From the NCBI GenBank assembly GCA_002422955.1, contig DITY01000101.1, positions 1 through 14,087 on the forward strand: a DNA stretch of 14,087 bases, given 5' to 3'. The position numbers were made by a program, and so were the translations under genes. This DNA is from Planctomycetaceae bacterium UBA6172. Its GTDB lineage: Bacteria > Planctomycetota > Planctomycetia > Pirellulales > Pirellulaceae. The notes beneath the pieces are model-generated. The model had not been told where the DNA came from. It saw only the letters and a list, made by a program, of their open reading frames with translations, and made no database searches. Positions 1 through 6,750 of the stretch are shown piece after piece. Numbering within the stretch: position 1 is the stretch's first letter; each line of letters starts with the position of its first letter.

Positions 1-2453
1 GCCTTGAGTTCCTGTTCCGCCGGGGCACGCGATAGGGCGATCTTGTACAACCGTGTGATCGCCTCGTCGTCCTTGTCGCTCGACTCGGCGGCCATCTTCG
101 CCGCACGGCCAATGTCGGCAGCGAGCTTGCCCTGAATCTCTTCCGAGTTGAGCAGGTGCAGGCTCTGGGCAAGGTTCGATTCCTGAGACCGCTCACACTC
201 GCAGGCCGTGGTCGATTCGGGCCGGCCGAAGACGGTCAGGAAGTAGGAGCCGAAACCGGTATCGGGCAGGGCGACGGCGCGGGTTCCAGCCGGCATCGAC
301 TGGAACGCGGTGGGCGTCTCGGTGACGGTGTCGACCGAGTCCAACAGCACTTCCGCGGCCAACCGCTTGGGGTAGAACCGCGAGTGGCTGCGACGGTCTT
401 CGATGTTCGCGGCCAACGATTCGCTGGAGAACGAATAGGTGTTCGACTGGCAGATCAAGCGGATCAGCGCCTTCATGTCGTGACCGGACGCGACGAACTC
501 ATACGCCAACGCGTCGAGCAACGCGGGATTGGACGGCGGGTTGGTAACCCGCATGTCGTCTTCCGGTTCCACCAAGCCGCGGCCGAGGAAATGCTTCCAG
601 TAACGGTTGGCTAGCGAGCGGGCGAAGAACGGGTTTTCCGGATCGACCATCCAGCGAGCCAGATGCACGCGTGGATCTTCGTTCGGCGACACGCTGATCG
701 CTTCGCCATCCAGACCGGTCGGCGACAACGCCTGGCCTGTCTTGGGGTGGGCCGCGGTCGGGTTGCCGGGACGGGAATAGAATTCCGGTTCTTGGCCGCT
801 GTCGCCGGGCTTCTTCGATACCAAGGAGAAGAATGCGGCGAGCTGGGCGTAGTCGGCTTGGCTCCACTTTTCGTACGGGTGGTGGTGGCAACGGGCACAC
901 TGAATCCGCTGGCCGAGGAACAACTGCGCGGCGTCTTCGGTCCGTTGTTCCAAGTCGGGGACTTGGGCGAACCAATTGACGGCGGGGTTATTGGCGGAGG
1001 AACCGGACGCGGTCAGCAGTTCGCCGACGAATTGGTCGTACGGTTTGTTGTCGATCAAGCTTTGGCGAATCCAGTCATGGAACGCCACGTTGGAGAACTG
1101 CAGCGTCCCACCGTTGCGGCGGTTGCGGAGGATCGCTCCCCACTTGCCGGCGAAGTGCTCCGCGTAGTCTTCGCTATCGAGCAGGCGGTCGATGACGCGA
1201 TCGCGTTTCTCTCGGCTCGGGGTCGGGTCGTTGGCGAAATTTTCGACTTCCTCCAAGGTCGGTAGGCGACCGGCGATATCGAGGGTGAGTCGGCGGAGAA
1301 AGGTGGCGTCGTCGCAATCGGGTGACGCCGGAATGCCGAGCGAGCTGAGCTTCGCGAAGACGTGGGTATCGACCGCGTTGCGGGGTTGGCTGAGCCGTGC
1401 GAAGCCGGCCTCGACGGCGGGATCGGTCACCGTGGCCGGCGACTTGTCGGTCGGGAATGGGATATCGGCGTTGAACACGGCGATGTGGCCTTGGAAACGG
1501 GCCATCACGGCGACATCGCCGACCATCTGCTGGACTTGGACCCAACCGGTGGTCGAGACTTCGGCCATCGACCCGTCATTCGATTCGTAAATCGCACCTG
1601 GGGTGACGTCTTCGACCGAGCCGTCGCTGAAGCGGGCGATCACGGACAACTGCTGGGTTTGGCCGGGGGCCAAGCGTCGGGTGGCGGGGAAGATCTCGAT
1701 CGTTTCGACCGTCGGGGCCTTGGGATCTCCAGAGGGCGTGCCTTGGGCGATCCAGCGTGACATCAAGCGATATTCGTAGCTGTTGCGATCCATGCGGGCA
1801 CCGCCGCCGTGGGGGACTTCACCGGTCCCCTTGGTCAACAGCAGGCTGCTAGCTGGGTTGGCAACCGAAATCCGGCGTCCGCGGGATTCCTTGACGAGGT
1901 AGTCGTAATCCTCTTGCCCTTCGAAGCCGAGCAACGACAAACGGAAGCCGTTCTGGCCGGAAATCTTGCCGTGGCAACCGCCACCGTTGCACCCCATCTT
2001 GGTGAACATCGGGATGATTTGACGCTGAAAATGGATCGGCGGCTCTTGGCCGATGCCGGTGACTTGCAGGACCGTGTTGACCGCGCGGGGGCCGGTCGCG
2101 GCGGCATCGTCCGCGAGCGTGGCGGTCACGGTCACTTCGCCATCGGCCACCGGCGTGACCAACCCGGTATTGTCGATCTCGACCCTGCCTGGGGGTTCGG
2201 CCGTAAAGCGAACCTGTCGCGTGTAGTCGCGAACCTCACCCCCTTCCGCTTCGGCGGAGACGACCAATTGCAATCGCGCGTCGCCACCCTTGAGCGAGGT
2301 GGCGGCGCAGGCACCGCCGTTCTCGATCCGCAGCGCCGCCACCGTGAAGGCTTGCGAATCATCGGCCCGGGTAACGGGACTTAGTGCGAGCGAAGCCAAC
2401 AGGGCGATCGCCGAAATGGTCAGTTTGCGAACCGCGTTAAACATCAAGTTCAT
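1..2453 (-). CDS. Secreted DUF1549/DUF1553 cytochrome-like protein (planctomycete PSCyt1/PSD1 type), C-terminus outside window
   Basis: An open frame of 817 codons runs without a stop from an ATG at 2453 off the left edge, so the C-terminus is missing. A signal peptide covers about residues 1-31 (basic start, hydrophobic core, TRA cleavage-like site). Bacterial Ig-like (Big_2-type) segments lie near residues 40-133 and 249-330. Between them is a cytochrome-like segment with a CX4CH motif (C155, C160, H161). The DUF1549 domain starts near N359 and contains CXXCH (C519, C522, H523). DUF1553 starts near D593 and is incomplete. Such proteins are very common in Planctomycetota, usually next to DUF1501 genes; their biochemical role is not settled. 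Export and possible haem c binding are inferred from the motifs. A second ATG at 2444 is an alternative start. No Shine-Dalgarno is visible. The DUF1501 gene lies 273 bases upstream on the same strand, so co-transcription is possible. Confidence 0.9.
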   Translation of the reverse strand, partial: MNLMFNAVRKLTISAIALLASLALSPVTRADDSQAFTVAALRIENGGACAATSLKGGDARLQLVVSAEAEGGEVRDYTRQVRFTAEPPGRVEIDNTGLVTPVADGEVTVTATLADDAAATGPRAVNTVLQVTGIGQEPPIHFQRQIIPMFTKMGCNGGGCHGKISGQNGFRLSLLGFEGQEDYDYLVKESRGRRISVANPASSLLLTKGTGEVPHGGGARMDRNSYEYRLMSRWIAQGTPSGDPKAPTVETIEIFPATRRLAPGQTQQLSVIARFSDGSVEDVTPGAIYESNDGSMAEVSTTGWVQVQQMVGDVAVMARFQGHIAVFNADIPFPTDKSPATVTDPAVEAGFARLSQPRNAVDTHVFAKLSSLGIPASPDCDDATFLRRLTLDIAGRLPTLEEVENFANDPTPSREKRDRVIDRLLDSEDYAEHFAGKWGAILRNRRNGGTLQFSNVAFHDWIRQSLIDNKPYDQFVGELLTASGSSANNPAVNWFAQVPDLEQRTEDAAQLFLGQRIQCARCHHHPYEKWSQADYAQLAAFFSLVSKKPGDSGQEPEFYSRPGNPTAAHPKTGQALSPTGLDGEAISVSPNEDPRVHLARWMVDPENPFFARSLANRYWKHFLGRGLVEPEDDMRVTNPPSNPALLDALAYEFVASGHDMKALIRLICQSNTYSFSSESLAANIEDRRSHSRFYPKRLAAEVLLDSVDTVTETPTAFQSMPAGTRAVALPDTGFGSYFLTVFGRPESTTACECERSQESNLAQSLHLLNSEEIQGKLAADIGRAAKMAAESSDKDDEAITRLYKIALSRAPAEQELK

Positions 2454-2507
2454 CCGTCGACCGGGTTGCGGAAGGGTTGTGAAGGTGGGAAACCACGTCC
2501 GTTGCCG

Positions 2508-2531
2508 GCTGAACTCGTTCAAGAGTCCAGC
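2508..2531 (-). promoter_or_regulatory. Small hairpin in the DUF1501-DUF1549 intergenic leader
   Basis: The arms at 2508-2516 and 2523-2531 pair over nine positions, one of them a G-U pair when read as minus-strand RNA, around a six-base loop. The hairpin lies between the DUF1501 stop and the next start, roughly 55-80 bases before that ATG. No T-run follows it, so it is not a clear intrinsic terminator. It could be a leader or processing hairpin, or chance. The rest of the 273-base gap (2454-2726) shows no gene. Confidence 0.25.
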
Positions 2532-2726
2532 TTCGGAAACGCCGCCGCGTGGTTCATGGCTGGTTGGCTATGCGTCGTTCGAGGAGCCGCGTCGATCGTT
2601 TTGATTTGGCGTCCATGGGGAACGCCGAATCGTGGAAACGCGAGTCCAATTCCGGATCGAGTCGCAACTGCCGGATTGCCGGAGACCGGCGGGATCGGGC
2701 AGATGTGGAAGACGATCCTCAACTGC

Positions 2727-4070
2727 TCAGATTAATTCGTGAATCGGGGGATGGTCGGCCAAAAATTGGGGGCGTCCGGTGGGATCGGCCAGGGTTACTG
2801 CGTTGGTGTCGATACCGAGGTTGTGGTACAGCGTGGCGACGATTTCTTGCATGTGGACGGGACGCTCGGCCGCCTCTTCGCCCAGACGGTTGGTTTTGCC
2901 GATCGCTTGTCCGCCACGGATCCCACCACCGGCCAGGAACGCGCTCGCGACTTTGGGCCAGTGATCGCGTCCGGCGGCGGCGTTGATTTGCGGCGTGCGA
3001 CCGAACTCGCCCCACACCACGATCGAGACGTCGTCGAGCATACCGCGAAGATCGAGGTCCTCGATCAGGGCGCTGAGGCATTGGTCGAGCTTCGCGCCGT
3101 GGTCGCGGACCAAGTCGAAGTTCGCGCTGTGGCTATCCCAGCGTCCGTAGCTGAGACTGACGACGCGTACGCCGGCTTCGATCAGGCGGCGGGCGATCAG
3201 CAGGTGATCGTTGCAGGTCGGGGCACCGTCGTACTGATACTTGTACGGCTTGCCGTCGCCGTAACGTTCGACGATTCGCGGGTCTTCCTTCGACAGGTCG
3301 AGTGCGTCGACCAGCTTGCTGCTGGTGAGCACATCCAAGGCGCGTTGGCCGAACACGTCCATCCCCGACATCGCGCCGGTGATGTCGATCTCGCGCTTCA
3401 TCTGATCGAGTTCGCCGAGCAGCAGACGGCGATCACCCAAGCGATCGAGCGTGATGCCATTCAGCTTCATGTTCTGCATGCCCGGGCCATCGGGCTTGAA
3501 CGGCCCGTGCGCCGAACCAAGGAATCCGGGTTTGCCCGAATCCGACCAGGGGCCGTGGCTGGTGGGGGCCGCCAAACCGACGTAAGGCGGGACCGAAGGA
3601 TCGACAGGGCCGAAGAGTTTGGAGACCGCGGAGCCGATCGCGGGACGACCGCCGACGCTCCGCAGGTCCTGGGTGCCCCACCCCGTCATGCACTGGAACG
3701 CTTCGTGACCGCCGTGGCAACCGACCACGGCGCGGCACACCGCGGCCTTGTCCATCATGCTGGCGAGCTGCGGGAAAACTTCGCAGATCTCGATGCCGGA
3801 AACGTTGGTCGGGATCGGTCGGAACTCGCCTCGAATCTCGCTCGGGGCGTCAGTCTTGATTTCCCACATGTCTTGGTGCGGTGCGCCGCCCGCCAAGAAG
3901 ATGTTGATCACCGCTTTATGCGAACCCGTGTTGCCCGCGGCCGCTTCGGCCCGATACAGGTCGGCCAGCGAGAAGCCCGCGGCTCCGAATGACAGGCCAC
4001 CGATCTTCAAGAAACCACGGCGACTGACGCCGTCGCAATACCGAGAGGCTTGACCAAGGATCGAGAGCAT
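2727..4070 (-). CDS. DUF1501 family protein, Tat-exported
   Basis: This 447-residue protein belongs to the DUF1501 family, which has an alkaline-phosphatase/sulfatase-like fold and is abundant in Planctomycetota. A twin-arginine signal, SRRGFLK at residues 16-22 followed by a hydrophobic stretch to about residue 44, predicts export of the folded protein by Tat. Family-like segments are GGAPHQDMW (61-69), GCHGGHEAF (118-126), the GEFGRTP motif (354-360) and GRDHWP (367-372). The ATG at 4070 is preferred because it puts the Tat motif near the N-terminus. A GTG at 4139 would add 23 residues and would coincide with the start of the transcript predicted from the candidate promoter. The substrate is unknown; DUF1501 proteins are generally found with DUF1549/DUF1553 partners, as here. 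In this window the DUF1501 gene precedes its partner on the same strand. Confidence 0.92.
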   Translation of the reverse strand: MLSILGQASRYCDGVSRRGFLKIGGLSFGAAGFSLADLYRAEAAAGNTGSHKAVINIFLAGGAPHQDMWEIKTDAPSEIRGEFRPIPTNVSGIEICEVFPQLASMMDKAAVCRAVVGCHGGHEAFQCMTGWGTQDLRSVGGRPAIGSAVSKLFGPVDPSVPPYVGLAAPTSHGPWSDSGKPGFLGSAHGPFKPDGPGMQNMKLNGITLDRLGDRRLLLGELDQMKREIDITGAMSGMDVFGQRALDVLTSSKLVDALDLSKEDPRIVERYGDGKPYKYQYDGAPTCNDHLLIARRLIEAGVRVVSLSYGRWDSHSANFDLVRDHGAKLDQCLSALIEDLDLRGMLDDVSIVVWGEFGRTPQINAAAGRDHWPKVASAFLAGGGIRGGQAIGKTNRLGEEAAERPVHMQEIVATLYHNLGIDTNAVTLADPTGRPQFLADHPPIHELI

Positions 4071-4146
4071 GATCGTTTCCGCGGGAGGTGGGGTTGAGGG
4101 GCGGAAGGGGTATTCCAGCAGAGCAGGGGCAGACTCCACTGTCGTC

Positions 4147-4176
4147 AGTTTAACGGTATTGGCTAGCCCGTCGCAA
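4147..4176 (-). promoter_or_regulatory. Candidate sigma70-like promoter for the DUF1501 gene
   Basis: On the minus strand TTGCGA (4176-4171) lies 18 bases before TAAACT (4152-4147), each matching four of six consensus bases. Transcription would begin near 4140, giving a leader of about 70 bases to the ATG at 4070. The surrounding stretch (4160-4240) is more AT-rich than the neighbouring genes. This is judged by eye only; planctomycete promoter consensus is poorly defined. Confidence 0.28.
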
Positions 4177-4254
4177 CTTTTTCTTCACATAGCCGATCAA
4201 ATTTTAGGACGGCCGCGGTTCGGATTGTAGTGGTTATTTCCCCAGGCCGCACTA

Positions 4255-5010
4255 TCAAGGCAGGCGGATCATGTCGAACCGCATCGATCGGAGGTCGACC
4301 CGCAGCATTCGGTTCTTGAGCGGTTGGCCGAACCCGGCGATCAATTTGATCGTTTCCATGGCGGCCATGCAGCCCACGGTGCCGCTGACGGCGCCCAGCA
4401 CTGGGAAACGGCGTTTCCATCCGCTCGGCACGTCCGGGACCAAATCGCGAAACTGCTGCGTGTGGGGGGGGTGAATGACCGTCAGCGTCGCTTCCAGCTC
4501 GTACATCGCCGCTTCGACGACCGGTTTGCCCTGTCGCTGAGCCGCGTCGTTCATCGCCAGCCGCTCCTGAAACATCGGCGCGGCGTCGACGACAACGTCT
4601 GCCAGCGAGACGAGTTGGTCCGCGTTTTCGGTGGTGATATTTTCCGCAATCGGGATGATCTCCAGCCGCGGATTGAGCTCGAGGAGCCGCCGGGTCGCCG
4701 ATTCGATCCGTGGCTTGCCGAGCCAATCGTGCGTCATCAGCAGTTGCCGATTCAGGTCCGAGGGTTTGAGATTGCCAGCGTGTGCCAGGATCAGCCGACC
4801 GACGCCAGCGGCAGCCAACTCGTACGCCACGACCCCGCCCAAGCCGCCGACGCGGCTGATCAGCACGCTCGCCGCCTTGAGTTTTTCCTGCCCCGCTTCG
4901 CCGAAGTCACGGACGTCCAATTGCCACGCGTAGGTTTCGCGTTCTTCATCGGTCAGCTGGGCGGCACGCTCGGCGACCCCGGGCAGTGGCGGAAACTCGG
5001 CGGGGTTCAT
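4255..5010 (-). CDS. ThiF/MoeB/HesA-like E1 protein with an atypical active site
   Basis: This 251-residue protein has the E1-like Rossmann fold. Recognisable landmarks are the glycine loop RVGGLGG (53-59), the DLNRQ motif (85-89) carrying the conserved arginine, GKPRIESA (98-105) and the C-terminal helix AMETIKLIAG (217-226). MoeB and ThiF adenylate the C-terminal glycine of MoaD or ThiS. This copy departs from them: the first glycine of GxGGLG is Arg53, the acidic DxD before the NRQ motif is replaced (LAHAGN, 75-80), and the DCTD-like motif reads DAAP (142-145). Cys214 is the only cysteine, so the four-cysteine zinc site and the usual catalytic cysteine are missing. The gene starts nine bases after the Gly-Gly protein gene with a good ribosome site, so the two are surely co-expressed. 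It may be a divergent but active E1, a HesA-like variant, or a non-catalytic binding partner. Fold assignment is firm; activity is uncertain. Confidence 0.85.
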   Translation of the reverse strand: MNPAEFPPLPGVAERAAQLTDEERETYAWQLDVRDFGEAGQEKLKAASVLISRVGGLGGVVAYELAAAGVGRLILAHAGNLKPSDLNRQLLMTHDWLGKPRIESATRRLLELNPRLEIIPIAENITTENADQLVSLADVVVDAAPMFQERLAMNDAAQRQGKPVVEAAMYELEATLTVIHPPHTQQFRDLVPDVPSGWKRRFPVLGAVSGTVGCMAAMETIKLIAGFGQPLKNRMLRVDLRSMRFDMIRLP

Positions 5011-5015
5011 GACAT

Positions 5016-5020
5016 TCCTT
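5016..5020 (-). promoter_or_regulatory. Shine-Dalgarno AAGGA of the E1-like gene
   Basis: On the minus strand AAGGA sits five bases before the ATG at 5010, and its first base is the last base of the upstream TGA stop. It is the only clear Shine-Dalgarno in the window; the other starts lack one. It supports the ATG at 5010 and suggests coupled translation with the MoaD-like gene. Confidence 0.6.
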
Positions 5021-5325
5021 CAGCCGCCGCTGATCAACGGCATGAGGGTTAGCCGATCACCGGCGGCGATCGCCGTTTCCATCTTCGGCGCCAGCGCTGC
5101 GGAATCGCGGATGACCAGGATCCCGGCCGGGTACTCCGCATCGACGCCCGCCCAATGAGCGTCTCCACCCAGCAGTTCGGCAGCGGTCGGGTAAGCGCGA
5201 CAGAATTGACGCAGCAGGTCACCGAGGCGACCTTCGCCCGACCAGGCGATGGCGACTTCGTCTTGCCCGACGGCTCGCTCCAGCGGCCCGGTCAGTTCGA
5301 GAATGATGCTGGCGTTGGCGTTCAT
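5020..5325 (-). CDS. MoaD/ThiS-like ubiquitin-fold sulfur-carrier protein ending in Gly-Gly
   Basis: This 101-residue protein has the size of a small beta-grasp protein. It ends in LMPLISGG with the stop codon directly after the second glycine, the hallmark of MoaD, ThiS and related sulfur carriers whose C-terminus is adenylated and then thiocarboxylated. The segment AGDRLTLMPLISGG matches the typical MoaD ending (GD.v.l.P..sGG). It starts ten bases after the rlmN stop and is followed nine bases later by the E1-like gene. No MoaE, MoaA, ThiG or ThiC gene is in the window, so it cannot be assigned to molybdopterin, thiamine or another pathway. Start ATG at 5325; no Shine-Dalgarno, so translation is probably coupled to rlmN. 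Confidence 0.85.
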   Translation of the reverse strand: MNANASIILELTGPLERAVGQDEVAIAWSGEGRLGDLLRQFCRAYPTAAELLGGDAHWAGVDAEYPAGILVIRDSAALAPKMETAIAAGDRLTLMPLISGG

Positions 5326-5335
5326 GCGGGGCGGG

Positions 5336-6589
5336 TCAGGTCGAGGGGAGCCGCGCGGCGGCCGGGGTACCGGCGGCTAACAGCCCGCGGTTGCGACGCA
5401 ATTGTCCGCAGGCGGCATCGATCTCACCACCCTTGCGAACCCGAAAATTAACATTAACTCCATGCCGTTCTAACACGTCGCGAAAGCGATTGATGGCCGC
5501 GTTGTTGGGGGTCCGATAGGGCAGTCCCGCGACCGGATTGTAGGGGATCACGTTCAGCATCGCTCCGCGGCCGCGGAGCAGTTGACCGAGCTGCTGGGCG
5601 CAGGGTTGCGAGTCGTTGAGGTCCCCCAGCAGGACGTATTCGAATGTCAAACGTCGACCGCTCGCTTCGAAGTAACGGTCGGCCGCCTGCATCAGCGCCG
5701 CGACCCCGACCTTGCGGTTGACCGGTACCAGCCGGTTTCGCAGCTCGTCGTTGGGGGCATGCAGACTGACCGCCAGATTGTAGGGCACGCCGTGTTTGGC
5801 CAGTCGATCGATCGCGGGCGGCAGCCCGACGGTGCTGATCGTCACCCGCCGCGGGCTGATCCCCAAGCCCTCGGGGCTGCGGGCGATGTCGAGCGCACCC
5901 AGCACCCGATCGAGATTAGCCAGCGGTTCGCCCATCCCCATCATCACGATGTGGCTAAGCCGCTCCTCTTGATCCAACCGGTGCTGCAGCCGCAGCATCT
6001 GTTCGAGGATCTCACCGCGAGTCAGATTGCGTTCGACGCCATCCAAGCCGCTGGCACAGAACACGCACCCCATCGCGCAACCGACCTGACTGCTGACACA
6101 AATGCTCCGCCGGGGGCCTTCGCGGAGCAGCACGCATTCGACCTCGCCGCCGTCGGCCAAGCCGATCAGCAACTTTTCGGTCCCATCGGGCGAGGTCTGA
6201 TGGCGGTTGATCTTCGTGGCGAACAGGACGAAGTGGTCCGCCAACAACTGACGCAGCGCCCGCGGCAGGTCCGACATCGACTCGAAGTCCTGGGCTCGAC
6301 CGAAGTAGATCCAACGCCAAACCTGAGCGGCGCGAAACGGCTTTTCACCCTGTTCCGCCAGCCAAGCCTGCAAATCGGCGAGCGACAGATCGAGCAGGTG
6401 CCGCAACCGCGGTCGGTTCACGGCGATCTCGGTCGCGACATTTTCGGTCGCGACATTCTCGGCCGGCGTCGTCTCGACCACCGGCAACGGAGCCCCGCGC
6501 GGCGGGGTGACGGACGGCGGAGTGACCTTCGCCGCTTCGGCGGAGGGGGCAGTGGAGGCGGTAAGATCGGGGGGGAGCGAATCGGACAT
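5336..6589 (-). CDS. rlmN: 23S rRNA (A2503)/tRNA (A37) C2-methyltransferase RlmN
   Basis: This radical SAM enzyme methylates C2 of A2503 in 23S rRNA and, in some bacteria, A37 of tRNA. The 417-residue protein contains the CX3CX2C cluster motif (C171, C175, C178) within CVSSQVGCAMGCVFC. It also has both mechanistic cysteines: C164 (equivalent to E. coli C118) and the methyl-carrying C394 in DAACGQL (equivalent to C355). MMGMGEPL (216-223) and VSLHAPND (274-281) are further family signatures. The start at 6589 (ATG) leaves about 60 residues of Pro/Ala/Thr-rich sequence before the conserved domain. Most homologues are about 340-390 residues, so this N-terminus is an extension. A TTG at 6700 would lengthen it further but lies upstream of the candidate promoter. 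It is the first gene of an operon with the MoaD-like and E1-like genes. Confidence 0.96.
   Translation of the reverse strand: MSDSLPPDLTASTAPSAEAAKVTPPSVTPPRGAPLPVVETTPAENVATENVATEIAVNRPRLRHLLDLSLADLQAWLAEQGEKPFRAAQVWRWIYFGRAQDFESMSDLPRALRQLLADHFVLFATKINRHQTSPDGTEKLLIGLADGGEVECVLLREGPRRSICVSSQVGCAMGCVFCASGLDGVERNLTRGEILEQMLRLQHRLDQEERLSHIVMMGMGEPLANLDRVLGALDIARSPEGLGISPRRVTISTVGLPPAIDRLAKHGVPYNLAVSLHAPNDELRNRLVPVNRKVGVAALMQAADRYFEASGRRLTFEYVLLGDLNDSQPCAQQLGQLLRGRGAMLNVIPYNPVAGLPYRTPNNAAINRFRDVLERHGVNVNFRVRKGGEIDAACGQLRRNRGLLAAGTPAAARLPST
6431..6460. repeat. 15-bp tandem duplication in the N-terminal extension of rlmN
   Basis: Two adjacent 15-base units (6431-6445 and 6446-6460) differ at one base and encode ENVAT twice (residues 44-53 of RlmN). 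The following residues EIAV resemble a further decayed unit. The repeat is in frame and falls in the low-complexity linker, outside the catalytic domain. Confidence 0.85.
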
Positions 6590-6636
6590 CGGGGCGAACG
6601 GCGCGGCGGTGAGTTGTCTTCGGGGGTACGATCGGT

Positions 6637-6670
6637 ATTGTAGGCGGGCCGTTTCGTTTCGCACCGTCAA
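6637..6670 (-). promoter_or_regulatory. Candidate promoter of the rlmN-moaD-E1 operon
   Basis: On the minus strand TACAAT (6642-6637) matches five of six bases of a -10 box and would start transcription near 6630, about 40 bases before the ATG at 6589. A TTGACG (6670-6665) lies upstream, but the 22-base spacer is longer than the usual 16-18. The -10 element is the stronger part of the call. Confidence 0.33.
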
Positions 6671-6750
6671 ATCGGGCCGCTTTCGGCTCGGTTTTGCCAA
6701 CCGAGGCGATTCTCGTACCCATTTCAGCTGCTTTTTCCGAGAAACTGCCC

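Noticed and set aside
156..1760. Several plus- and minus-strand open frames of 60-200 codons
   Set aside because: They overlap in other frames the continuous minus-strand DUF1549/DUF1553 reading frame, which carries haem-like motifs and family domains.
2671..2690. GC-rich 5-bp hairpin with a 3-base loop (2678-2690) after the DUF1501 stop
   Set aside because: The stem is short, a competing CCGGA copy lies alongside, and there is no T-run, so a terminator call is not supported.
2739..3992. 417-codon plus-strand open frame opposite the DUF1501 gene
   Set aside because: It lies entirely antisense to a well-recognised DUF1501 gene and its translation shows no domain. Long antisense frames are expected in GC-rich coding DNA.
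5582..6643. 353-codon plus-strand open frame opposite rlmN
   Set aside because: rlmN is certain from its catalytic motifs; the antisense translation is rich in Arg, Gln and Asp and has no recognisable motif.
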